DNA of 9,024 nucleotides from an uncultured Erysipelotrichaceae bacterium (GTDB lineage Bacteria; Bacillota_I; Bacilli_A; RF39; UBA660): NCBI GenBank assembly GCA_902803685.1, contig CADCQR010000005.1, forward strand, positions 1-9,024, in the 5' to 3' direction. Position numbers and translations under genes: made by a program. The notes below the pieces were generated by a model that did no database searches, was not told the origin of the DNA, and saw only the letters and a program-made list of their open reading frames with translations. Each line of letters begins with the position of its first letter. Position 1 is the first letter of the stretch. Of this stretch, positions 1 to 6,166 are shown piece by piece.

Positions 1-26
1 AAAAAAAACCAGAATAATCTAGTTTT
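1..26 (-). terminator. Intrinsic terminator after the L,D-transpeptidase gene
   Basis: On the minus strand a 9-bp stem (AAAACTAGA pairing with TCTGGTTTT, one G-U pair) closes a 4-nt TTAT loop and runs into at least eight T residues at the window edge. It lies 33 nt past the stop codon of the L,D-transpeptidase gene and so most likely ends that transcript. Confidence 0.8.
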
Positions 27-59
27 CCTACACCTCAAAGCTGTATTTAGCATATAATG

Positions 60-1133
60 TTATTCTTTAACTAATACTTTATCACCTAGCTTAACGTGCT
101 CATACATTGTCTTTGCAGCAGCATTTGGCATATTAACACAACCGTGAGAGCCGTTTTTCTTATATATGTCTCCACCAAATGAGTCTATATCTCTCCAACC
201 ATGTGATAATACAACTTGGCCCTTAGAATTATAATGCTTATGATATTCAGCATCATGCAATCCTTCGCCATTGTGGAAAGACATCATATAGTCAACTGGC
301 GATCTATAGTCTGGACCAATTAACACGGTAGGATGTGTAATTCTCCATATATTATGTAACCCTTTTGTTGTTGGTGTTGAATCTTTTCCGGTTACTACTG
401 GTGTTGAAATTACCAATTCATTATTTTCATATAAGTATGCCTCTTGATCAGATATATCTACAATTACAAAAGTGCCTTCTAGTGTTTCAGTATCTTTTTT
501 TGGAACTAATCCCAAGTTATTATCAATCATAGTAACATAGTAATCCCCTTTTGTTGCGTATACTGGTGCGGCTTCTAATTGTGGAATATCCATAATTTTT
601 GTTTGCAACGTTTCATCATACATCTTTGAACAATTTGGAAAATATACCACTTTTTCAATTGGTGCTTTTAGTGATTTTTTCTCTTCCACATCTGCGTATT
701 CGGCAGAAACATAGGCATATCCTTCTTTAAATTTTACTTTATACCAACCTTCTGTATCTGAGTATACTAAGTCAAGCCTTTTGTTCTTTGGTATTGAGCC
801 TATTTTTTTGCTACTTATTGATGGCTTCTCTCTTAAATTTAACTTTGACTTAGCTTTTATTACTTTTTTTGTTTCTACCAGCATACCAATTTGAACATCT
901 AATGTAGATGTTGTTTTTCTTTCTGCTTCTATGCCAAATACAAAAGTATTTGAATCTTCGTCAAAATAAACTGCATATTTTGAAGTAACATCAGCAGCTT
1001 CTCCTTCTTGCCCTTTTACATCATTTGGAATATTACTATTGTTTCCAACATGACCAATATTTATTGTAGGACTTATAAATATAGCGGAGCTTACTAGTAA
1101 TGGGATTAACCTTTTTCTTATTTGTATTTTCAT
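60..1133 (-). CDS. Secreted L,D-transpeptidase with SH3-like domain (YkuD family)
   Basis: Predicted 357-aa extracytoplasmic L,D-transpeptidase, an enzyme family that makes 3-3 peptidoglycan cross-links or attaches proteins to the wall. The N-terminus is basic (MKIQIRKR) and is followed by a hydrophobic stretch (about residues 9-26), so it is a signal peptide or membrane anchor; no clear AxA cleavage site is visible. Residues about 90-150 look like a bacterial SH3 domain (LNLREKPS, then GWYKVKF and GYAYVSAEY), which usually binds cell wall. A YkuD catalytic domain fills about 220-355, with the conserved histidine in GEGLHD and the SHGCVNM motif holding the catalytic cysteine (Cys332 from this start). 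The start at 1133 is preferred over the in-frame ATG at 1145, because the first ATG is part of a GAGG ribosome binding site placed 6 nt before the second. Own promoter and terminator make it a single-gene unit. The exact substrate is not known. Confidence 0.9.
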   Translation of the reverse strand: MKIQIRKRLIPLLVSSAIFISPTINIGHVGNNSNIPNDVKGQEGEAADVTSKYAVYFDEDSNTFVFGIEAERKTTSTLDVQIGMLVETKKVIKAKSKLNLREKPSISSKKIGSIPKNKRLDLVYSDTEGWYKVKFKEGYAYVSAEYADVEEKKSLKAPIEKVVYFPNCSKMYDETLQTKIMDIPQLEAAPVYATKGDYYVTMIDNNLGLVPKKDTETLEGTFVIVDISDQEAYLYENNELVISTPVVTGKDSTPTTKGLHNIWRITHPTVLIGPDYRSPVDYMMSFHNGEGLHDAEYHKHYNSKGQVVLSHGWRDIDSFGGDIYKKNGSHGCVNMPNAAAKTMYEHVKLGDKVLVKE

Positions 1134-1139
1134 TTTATT

Positions 1140-1143
1140 CCTC
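1140..1143 (-). promoter_or_regulatory. Ribosome binding site deciding the L,D-transpeptidase start
   Basis: GAGG on the minus strand sits 6 nt before the ATG at 1133. It overlaps the upstream in-frame ATG at 1145, which itself has only a weak CGGAA before it. The downstream ATG is therefore the better start. Confidence 0.65.
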
Positions 1144-1157
1144 ATTTCCGATTTAAA

Positions 1158-1186
1158 ATGATACTACTTTAAATAAATATTGTCAA
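1158..1186 (-). promoter_or_regulatory. SigA-type promoter of the L,D-transpeptidase gene
   Basis: Minus strand: a perfect -35 TTGACA (1181-1186), a 17-nt spacer and a -10 TATCAT (1158-1163). Transcription would begin near 1151, giving a leader of under 20 nt before the start codon at 1133. The spacing and the perfect -35 make this a strong housekeeping-type promoter. Confidence 0.8.
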
Positions 1187-1276
1187 TTAAGTATATTTTT
1201 TGTTATTAATAATAATATAAATAATGTATATTTAACTATTAAAATAATTGATTTGACATATACGATTAGATTTATG

Positions 1277-1305
1277 AAAAAAAAGCCTATTAAGAAATAG
1301 ACTTT
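1277..1305 (-). terminator. Intrinsic terminator after the zinc-ribbon membrane protein gene
   Basis: Minus strand: a 10-bp stem (1296-1305 with 1282-1291, one G-U pair) with a 4-nt TCTT loop, followed by a run of eight T (1277-1284, partly in the stem). It lies 45 nt after the stop codon at 1351. It separates this gene from the promoter of the L,D-transpeptidase gene. Confidence 0.85.
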
Positions 1306-1350
1306 GTATAAAAGTTTGTGCTTATTATCAGTAGCTAAATACTAATTTGC

Positions 1351-2226
1351 TTACTTTTTTGTGCATGCATACATATTATAGGATCCTGTATTAATTAAAA
1401 AGGCACTTTTTTTGTTATCTAATTGAATTTCATACTTTGTTGTATATGGATTTGTACTTTTAACACCATTAAGAATTCTTTCGTCAGCGATTAATGTTAG
1501 TGTATATGAATTTGTCTTCAAATTTTCATTGTACTCTTTGAATTCTGCCTCGTATTTTCCATTTATATATAGTTTATTTTTATTTGCCTTGTAGTACATT
1601 TCGAAGGTATAATCTGAGTTTAGAATAAATGCGATATCATCATTGTCATTATAAGCATCTACACTACTATATTCTGTACAAGAATATTCTCCCTGATAAG
1701 AAGTTATTTGTGTGAAAGTAATAAAAATGGCAATTACTATGAATACAACAGCTATAAGTATAGATAGTGAGCTTAAAATTATTCCAACTATACCCTTTAC
1801 GTCTTTTCTTCCTAAAATGCTAAATACTAATCCTACTATGGCTAATGGTATGACAAATATACTAATCACTAGGGATAAGACCAAACTGATGATACCAACA
1901 ATTAAACCGATTGTGGCATTGGTAGATATTTTTTTATCGTTTCCTTGTCGTATATGCAAGTTACCATTCATCTGAGCACTTGGAATAGAATTATTAATAT
2001 TCTGTTTGTCATTAAAATTCGGCATGTTCGACACTGATGTTGTCAAATTAGGATCATAATTTTGTACACTACTATTACCTTGAGTTTGATATCCAAACTC
2101 ATTAATCCCCTGATTTGTCTGTGTTGAAGTTAATGTGGGAGGCATTACATCTTGTAATTTATTTCCACAAACACCACAAAAAGCTTCGCCTTCTCCACTT
2201 TGCGTACCACATTTTGAACAATACAT
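1351..2226 (-). CDS. Zinc-ribbon membrane protein of unknown function
   Basis: A 291-aa protein with four parts. Residues 1-25 form a zinc ribbon with two CxxC pairs (Cys3, Cys6, Cys17, Cys20). Residues about 26-100 are rich in Asn, Gln, Ser and Thr and look disordered. Residues about 104-172 hold two or three hydrophobic segments with a GRKDVKG turn, resembling the small membrane module common in DUF4190-like proteins. Residues about 175-291 are a polar, presumably extracytoplasmic domain with two cysteines (183 and 288) that could form a disulfide. Such zinc-ribbon plus membrane architectures are common in Bacillota and mostly uncharacterised, and no function is claimed. The start is supported by GAAGAGG, 7 nt upstream. 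It lies 77 nt after the exonuclease III gene with no terminator visible between, so the two may be partly co-transcribed. Confidence 0.85.
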   Translation of the reverse strand: MYCSKCGTQSGEGEAFCGVCGNKLQDVMPPTLTSTQTNQGINEFGYQTQGNSSVQNYDPNLTTSVSNMPNFNDKQNINNSIPSAQMNGNLHIRQGNDKKISTNATIGLIVGIISLVLSLVISIFVIPLAIVGLVFSILGRKDVKGIVGIILSSLSILIAVVFIVIAIFITFTQITSYQGEYSCTEYSSVDAYNDNDDIAFILNSDYTFEMYYKANKNKLYINGKYEAEFKEYNENLKTNSYTLTLIADERILNGVKSTNPYTTKYEIQLDNKKSAFLINTGSYNMYACTKK

Positions 2227-2257
2227 ATATACACCTCTTCTAATATTATTTTACTTA

Positions 2258-2286
2258 ATTATATCGACTAAATGATCAAAAATCTA
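2258..2286 (-). promoter_or_regulatory. Possible promoter of the zinc-ribbon protein gene
   Basis: Minus strand: a perfect -10 TATAAT (2258-2263). At 17-nt spacing the -35 position reads TAGATT (2281-2286), only a partial match to TTGACA. In such AT-rich DNA a lone TATAAT can occur by chance, so read-through from the exonuclease gene is an alternative. Confidence 0.4.
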
Positions 2287-2303
2287 CCCTGCATATAAAT
2301 TTA

Positions 2304-3050
2304 TTATATTTCTATTCCAATGGGACAGTGATCCGACCCTAAAACTTCTGTATAAATCTTTGTACTTTTTATCTGCGATATAAATTCTTTGTTTACAATA
2401 AAGTAATCTATTCGCCAGCCAATGTCCTTTTCTCGTGCATGATGCATATAACTCCACCAGGTGTATTTTTTTGATACTGTATTATAATATCTATATGAAT
2501 CTATAAAACCAGAGTTTAACAATTCTGTCATCTTATTTCGCTCTTCATTTGTAAAGCCGGCAGAATAATGGTTGCTTTCTGGATTTTTTATATCAATATC
2601 TTCATGGGCTACATTCAAATCACCACAATATATAACATTTTTTAATTTTGAAAGTCTATTTAAATAATTTTTTATTATTTCTTCAAAATGCATTCTTGAG
2701 TCAAGTCGTTCTAAATTTCTTTTAGAATTAGGTACGTAGCAATTGACTAAGTAGAAATCTTCAAATTCTAAAGTTATTGTTCTGCCTTCTTTATCGTACT
2801 CAAGAGTGTCGATTCCATACTTTACGCTAATCGGCTCAATTTTGGTATATACCATAGTACCAGAATATCCTTTTTTTTCTGCTGGATATAAGAACTCCTT
2901 ATAGCCTAATGGATGAAACGGATTTTGCTCTTCTGTTATTTTTGTTTCTTGGAAACAATATATATCTGCTTTTTCTAGATAAAAGAATCTATCTAATCCT
3001 TTGTCTAAGCAGGCTCTTAATCCTGCTACATTCCACGATATTATCTTCAT
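2304..3050 (-). CDS. xth: Exodeoxyribonuclease III (AP endonuclease, Xth/ExoA type)
   Basis: A 248-aa cytoplasmic DNA-repair enzyme of the exonuclease/endonuclease/phosphatase superfamily. It would cleave at abasic sites and remove 3' blocking groups in base excision repair. The conserved motifs appear in order: SWNVAGLRA (Asn7), FQETK (Glu35), GYSGTM, the tyrosine in NCYVPNS (Tyr105), CGDLNVAHEDID (Asp144, Asn146), GWRIDYF (Asp215) and the terminal GSDHCP (Asp240, His241). Length matches the usual 250 aa or so. The reading frame stays open upstream to 3182, but that extension overlaps the ABC transporter gene and has no family match. The family N-terminus MKIISWN begins at 3050, with GGTGAT 3 nt before it. 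Two TAA stops stand in tandem at the end. The gene starts 46 nt after the transporter, with a terminator and a possible promoter between. Confidence 0.95.
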   Translation of the reverse strand: MKIISWNVAGLRACLDKGLDRFFYLEKADIYCFQETKITEEQNPFHPLGYKEFLYPAEKKGYSGTMVYTKIEPISVKYGIDTLEYDKEGRTITLEFEDFYLVNCYVPNSKRNLERLDSRMHFEEIIKNYLNRLSKLKNVIYCGDLNVAHEDIDIKNPESNHYSAGFTNEERNKMTELLNSGFIDSYRYYNTVSKKYTWWSYMHHAREKDIGWRIDYFIVNKEFISQIKSTKIYTEVLGSDHCPIGIEI

Positions 3051-3053
3051 ATA

Positions 3054-3059
3054 ATCACC
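3054..3059 (-). promoter_or_regulatory. Ribosome binding site of the exonuclease III gene
   Basis: GGTGAT on the minus strand ends 3 nt before the ATG at 3050. It matches the 3' half of the full AAGGAGGTGAT anti-16S sequence, so the close distance to the start is normal. It supports 3050 over the upstream in-frame ATGs. Confidence 0.55.
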
Positions 3060-3069
3060 AACCGTTATC

Positions 3070-3078
3070 AGTATAACA
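3070..3078 (-). promoter_or_regulatory. Possible extended -10 promoter for exonuclease III
   Basis: Minus strand TGTTATACT: a TG one base before a TATACT -10 box. No good -35 is seen at 16-18 nt. It sits just after the transporter terminator and would start RNA about 13 nt before the exonuclease start codon. Confidence 0.45.
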
Positions 3079-3079
3079 T

Positions 3080-3107
3080 AAAAATGAAGCATATATTTAT
3101 GCTTCAT
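3080..3107 (-). terminator. Intrinsic terminator overlapping the end of the ABC transporter gene
   Basis: A perfect 10-bp inverted repeat (3098-3107 and 3084-3093 on the minus strand; ATGAAGCATA and its complement) with a 4-nt loop is followed by TTTTT (3080-3084). The 5' arm includes the last two sense codons (GAA GCA) and the first two bases of the TAA stop, whose last base lies in the loop. The U tract is short and the stem is AT-rich, so termination may be partial. Confidence 0.65.
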
Positions 3108-4839
3108 CAATCGAATTTGATTCTTTGGAATATAATTTTTTATATATATCAGAATTTTGTAATAGTTCTTCATGTGTACCACTAGCAGACAGCTTACCCT
3201 TGTCTATAATATTTATTATATCAGCATCAGCTATAGTTGATAATCGGTGGGCAACAATTATTATTGTATGATTTTTAACTAAATTATCAATCGTTTTCTT
3301 TATATATTCTTGTGACTCATTATCTAAGGCACTAGTTGCTTCATCAAATAAAATTATCTTTGTATTCAAAAGCAACGTTCTAGCTATAGCAATTCGCTGT
3401 TTCTGTCCGCCTGATAGATTTATACCGCCCTCACCAACAATAGTTTCATATTGTTCTGGTAGAGACATAATGTAATCATCAATATAAGCTTGTCTGCATG
3501 CTTTTCGAATATCTTCTAGTGTGGCATTAGGCTGAACTATTTTAAAATTCTCTAGTATTGATAAATTAAATAAGAATGGTGCTTGTCTTATTATTGATAA
3601 ATTGTTTCTTAATGATTCTTCTGTTAAATCTTTAATATTTATGTTATCGATGGTTATTGTTCCTTCTGTTGTATCAAAGTATCTAAGAAGCAAATTAAAT
3701 AGTGTTGATTTACCATTACCAGAGCGGCCTACAATAGCAATTTTTTTATTTGGCTCTAATCTTAAATTAAGTCCTTTTAGTGTATATTCTTCCTCTTCTC
3801 TATATTTAAACTTAACATTTTTAAATTCAATTACCCCTTTTATATTTTTTAATTCTTTATTTCCGAATTGCTCATCTTTATATAATCTATTATTAACTAA
3901 TTCATCTATACGTTTTAATGATACAGTAACTTTATTATAATTAACACCAAAATCTGATATAGACTCTACTACTTCATCGATTCTCCAAATATATGAATCT
4001 AGCATAGAGAATAATGCATAAACAATTTTTCCTTCTATAAAAAATTTTCCTGCTGTTAACAGTATTAAAAATTGTAAAATAAAGTAGCAAAGATTATTTA
4101 GTGTGTAATATAGTACTTCATATGATCTTATTTTCTTTTCACTAGTAAATAAATTATCTAAGTCATTAAAAATATTATTTTCCACATTTTTCTTTATTCC
4201 GAGTGCTTTTATCTCTCTTATACCAGTAATATTCTCAGTTGCAACTTTAACATAATTATCAGTTTCTTTTTTTATATTTTCTTGTGTTTTCTTGATTTTA
4301 GGAAAGAACTTCATACTTACAAATCCCATTAATGTAGCAAATATCAATATTTCTAATCCTAATATCCAAGAAATATAGAAAGATAAAACTAAAACTACAA
4401 TTACAACAAGTGCTTTACATATCAATTTTATCAATTGATTTAAAAGTGACATAACTCTATCAGTATCATTGTATAACCTATTTATAAATTCTCCTACTCC
4501 AATATCTTCAAAGGCAATGGCTGGTAAATTGTTAATTTTTTGATATATGTCTCTTGAAACATTTTTCATAAATTTAAGTTCAAAATAATTATATAATTTA
4601 TCCCTAGGTATCTGTAAGATACTATAGCACAAAATATAAATTCCTTCCCAAATAACTAGATATTTAATAAAGCTATAATAACTTTTCAATAGCAAATACT
4701 CAATGGCTCTTCCCCATAGGTATGCGGCCATCAATGCTGGAAGATATGTTAATAGTACTAGTATTATATAAATAAATATTTTTAATTTATCATGTTTTAA
4801 ATAGTTTAGTAAAATACTAAAGTTTTTTGCTTTTTTCAA
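3097..4839 (-). CDS. ABC exporter half-transporter (membrane domain fused to ATPase)
   Basis: A 580-aa type IV (MsbA/LmrA/BmrA-like) exporter half-transporter, which must pair with itself or a partner. Residues about 20-300 form the membrane domain with about six hydrophobic segments. About 337-570 is the ATPase: A-loop Tyr346, Walker A GRSGNGKST (371-379), Q-loop Gln419, signature LSGGQKQR (475-482), Walker B IILFDEA with catalytic Glu500, and H-loop His531. All catalytic residues are present, so it should hydrolyse ATP. The frame opens at a GTG (4848), but that codon lies inside a perfect AGGAGGTGAT ribosome binding site, so the TTG at 4839, 8 nt after AGGAGG, is the better start. The substrate cannot be read from sequence. 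A leader ORF and a terminator upstream suggest regulated expression, which fits a drug-efflux role but does not prove it. No partner transporter gene is adjacent. Confidence 0.9.
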   Translation of the reverse strand: MKKAKNFSILLNYLKHDKLKIFIYIILVLLTYLPALMAAYLWGRAIEYLLLKSYYSFIKYLVIWEGIYILCYSILQIPRDKLYNYFELKFMKNVSRDIYQKINNLPAIAFEDIGVGEFINRLYNDTDRVMSLLNQLIKLICKALVVIVVLVLSFYISWILGLEILIFATLMGFVSMKFFPKIKKTQENIKKETDNYVKVATENITGIREIKALGIKKNVENNIFNDLDNLFTSEKKIRSYEVLYYTLNNLCYFILQFLILLTAGKFFIEGKIVYALFSMLDSYIWRIDEVVESISDFGVNYNKVTVSLKRIDELVNNRLYKDEQFGNKELKNIKGVIEFKNVKFKYREEEEYTLKGLNLRLEPNKKIAIVGRSGNGKSTLFNLLLRYFDTTEGTITIDNINIKDLTEESLRNNLSIIRQAPFLFNLSILENFKIVQPNATLEDIRKACRQAYIDDYIMSLPEQYETIVGEGGINLSGGQKQRIAIARTLLLNTKIILFDEATSALDNESQEYIKKTIDNLVKNHTIIIVAHRLSTIADADIINIIDKGKLSASGTHEELLQNSDIYKKLYSKESNSIDEA

Positions 4840-4843
4840 TCTA

Positions 4844-4853
4844 ATCACCTCCT
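4844..4853 (-). promoter_or_regulatory. Perfect ribosome binding site of the ABC transporter gene
   Basis: AGGAGGTGAT on the minus strand, the full complement to the 16S rRNA 3' end. It places the TTG at 4839 at an ideal 8 nt from AGGAGG and rules out the GTG at 4848, which lies within the site. It begins 5 nt beyond the leader terminator stem. Confidence 0.85.
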
Positions 4854-4858
4854 AAAAT

Positions 4859-4886
4859 AAAAAAGTCATTACAAAATGACCTTTTT
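4859..4886 (-). terminator. Leader terminator (attenuator) in front of the ABC transporter gene
   Basis: Minus strand: a 12-bp stem (4875-4886 with 4859-4870, one G-U pair) with a 4-nt TTGT loop. Its 3' arm is six T, continued by ATTTT. It stands downstream of the leader promoter and leader ORF and just 5 nt before the ribosome binding site of the transporter. The upstream operon already has its own terminator at 5073-5110, so this one acts inside the transporter's own leader. Confidence 0.85.
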
Positions 4887-5001
4887 GATAGCCGATATAT
4901 TTTTATATGGCAAAACAAGTGAGAATAATTTGTATTCTCGTAGTCATTATGTTTACTCTTTCTAAAAAATTGTAATAAATTCTAAAAATCATATTCTCAC
5001 T
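4872..5001 (-). promoter_or_regulatory. Candidate ribosome-controlled attenuator leader with alternative structures
   Basis: Minus-strand segments, in transcript order. A, 5001-4992, spans the end of the leader ORF ribosome binding site up to the first base of its ATG. B is 4951-4942. C is 4939-4933. D is 4927-4918. E is 4881-4872, the upper part of the 5' terminator arm plus loop. A pairs perfectly with D over 10 bp (AGTGAGAATA with TATTCTCACT). C pairs with D over 7 bp, with a 5-nt loop. B pairs with E at 9 of 10 positions (CATAATGACT with GGTCATTTTG, one G-U). B-E would block the terminator and can enclose the C-D hairpin, whereas A-D excludes C-D and conflicts with B-E. The pairings are seen in sequence; the regulatory switch is inferred. 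Confidence 0.55.
4903..4992 (-). CDS. Candidate 29-aa leader peptide upstream of the ABC transporter
   Basis: A 29-codon ORF from ATG 4992 to TAA 4903, beginning MIFRIYYNFL and ending CFAI. It has a strong ribosome binding site, AAAGGAG (5000-5006), 7 nt before the ATG. It begins about 26 nt after the expected transcription start of a near-consensus promoter, and its stop lies 16 nt before the terminator stem. An internal ATG at codon 16 could give a 14-aa shorter product, but it has only a weak AAAGAG before it. The peptide is hydrophobic with scattered Arg, with no recognised domain. Position and ribosome binding site suggest a regulatory leader peptide, whose translation rather than product matters, like the bmrB leader ahead of bmrCD in B. 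subtilis. No sequence similarity to a known leader is claimed. A small membrane peptide is the alternative. Confidence 0.65.
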   Translation of the reverse strand: MIFRIYYNFLERVNIMTTRIQIILTCFAI

Positions 5002-5024
5002 CCTTTCAAATCAAATTCTTCTAG

Positions 5025-5053
5025 ATAATATCATAGTTCAAAGCGCATGTCAA
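5025..5053 (-). promoter_or_regulatory. Strong promoter of the leader/ABC transporter unit
   Basis: Minus strand: a perfect -35 TTGACA (5048-5053), a 17-nt spacer and a -10 TATTAT (5025-5030) preceded by an extended-10 TGA (5031-5033). RNA should start near 5018, leaving a leader of about 180 nt before the transporter start codon. The promoter lies after the terminator of the ftsEX operon. It is one of the two best promoters in the window. Confidence 0.85.
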
Positions 5054-5072
5054 CATTTTTTTGTTTACACGC

Positions 5073-5110
5073 AAAAAAAATAATCAATAGAAATTTACCA
5101 TTGATTATTT
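5073..5110 (-). terminator. Intrinsic terminator of the ftsEX operon
   Basis: Minus strand: an 11-bp perfect stem (AAATAATCAAT with ATTGATTATTT; 5100-5110 and 5078-5088), an 11-nt loop and a run of eight T (5073-5080, partly in the stem). The 5' arm begins within the TAA stop of the last operon gene. The stem is AT-rich but long. Confidence 0.75.
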
Positions 5111-6134
5111 ATTTTTTATTAAATTCTTTTCTTTTTTCAGTCATAATTTTATATGCTTGTGGATATCCTACAACAATTTTGTCATTTTTATCTGCTAATA
5201 CAGCATAAAATTCAGCTAAAGAATTATATTTTATATCATTTCCTTGATCTTTTAAACTGATAGCATTAATAGATATTCTTTTATTTGTGCTTGTATAAAT
5301 CTGTATTGTTTGAACTGTCTTTACAAAGTTTTGTCTTAAAATACTAGTATAGGCGGATAATATTTCTTTATATGGAATAATTCTTAATACCCCAGAATAA
5401 TTAATTAAGTAATTCTCCGTAAATATTATTTTTGCTCTTGAAAATTCAATTATAGAATCACTATTTAATTCTTTTTCAAGATCTAATGCACTAAGATTTG
5501 GATTTTGCTTTAATTCATTGTAGAACGTTATATACTGCAATATTCCGGCAATAGACAATATGGCACCTAAGATGCTTGCAACCCAAAAACCTATTGTTTC
5601 AGGCAATGCCAAATCACCTTTTGTTTTTGTTAAATCAATGCAAACATCACCAAAGTAATTTTCAAAATCATTTATATTTAATTTTAGTTTGTCTTCGCTT
5701 ACAGAACTATTGTATGCATCTATTGCAAATTTTTTTACTTCATCATTTATTTCTGCTGTTATTCCTTTTATTTCTGTAGGATTTTTATCTATACCTTTCT
5801 TTAGCAATTCATCATAATCAGATTTTCTCATGATTGCTAAATAGTAATACTTATCATCACTAATTATATAGTATGCTTCATTATTTTGATTTTCTGTCAA
5901 TTGATATGGATTATAGTACAATGTTACTGATGTCGCTTGATTTATTTTATTCTTGTGGCTTTTTTGAGAAATGATTATATCATGTAGTGATGTTATTTCT
6001 TGAGATTTGCTTTTTATCTTTGTAGCTTTAACATTCCATAGTAAACAAGCAATAACTATAAGTACTATTCCAACTACAAAGACTATTAAGTCAAATTTTC
6101 TTTCCTTTTCTAATTTTTGATTATTTATTTTCAT
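5109..6134 (-). CDS. Two-TM membrane protein of unknown function, last gene of the ftsEX operon
   Basis: A 341-aa protein. TM1 lies at about 14-34, just after a Lys-rich cytoplasmic N-terminus. A region of about 145 residues (35-180), probably outside the cell, follows; TM2 lies at about 182-204. The cytoplasmic C-terminal domain (about 205-341) has alternating strand-like segments (KIIFTENYLINYSG, RIIPYKEILSAY, IQIYTSTNKRISI) and an IVVGYPQ end. This pattern resembles small bacterial PH-like membrane-protein domains, perhaps the DUF6709 type; that assignment is from memory and tentative. The start has an ideal AAGGAG 7 nt upstream. It begins 32 nt after the M23 hydrolase gene, with no promoter or terminator seen between, and a terminator follows it directly. 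Co-transcription with ftsEX and the hydrolase hints at a role in envelope growth or division, but no function is shown. Confidence 0.8.
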   Translation of the reverse strand: MKINNQKLEKERKFDLIVFVVGIVLIVIACLLWNVKATKIKSKSQEITSLHDIIISQKSHKNKINQATSVTLYYNPYQLTENQNNEAYYIISDDKYYYLAIMRKSDYDELLKKGIDKNPTEIKGITAEINDEVKKFAIDAYNSSVSEDKLKLNINDFENYFGDVCIDLTKTKGDLALPETIGFWVASILGAILSIAGILQYITFYNELKQNPNLSALDLEKELNSDSIIEFSRAKIIFTENYLINYSGVLRIIPYKEILSAYTSILRQNFVKTVQTIQIYTSTNKRISINAISLKDQGNDIKYNSLAEFYAVLADKNDKIVVGYPQAYKIMTEKRKEFNKK

Positions 6135-6166
6135 ATAAATTCTCCTTTTATGTTATTTTTTGTTAT

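Noticed and set aside
1253..1281. Plus-strand TTGACA (1253-1258) as a promoter
   Set aside because: No acceptable -10 box lies 16-18 nt downstream; the nearest TATGAA is at 14 nt and there is no plus-strand gene ahead of it.
3051..3182. In-frame N-terminal extension of exonuclease III up to an ATG at 3182
   Set aside because: It overlaps the ABC transporter coding end, has no family similarity, and the conserved MKIISWN start with its own ribosome binding site lies at 3050.
4859..4886. Reading this hairpin simply as the terminator of the ftsEX operon
   Set aside because: That operon already has a terminator at 5073-5110, and a strong promoter and a leader ORF lie between the two.
4903..4992. 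Naming the leader peptide as a known Erm- or Msr-type macrolide leader
   Set aside because: No known stalling motif such as IFVI or RLR is clearly present, so only the general leader role is proposed.
5576..5779. Plus-strand open frames such as 1712-1975, 3602-3940, 5576-5779, 6234-6581, 6964-7152 and 7865-8098
   Set aside because: All lie opposite well-supported minus-strand genes, encode low-complexity or nonsense-like protein, and have no convincing ribosome binding site or family motif.
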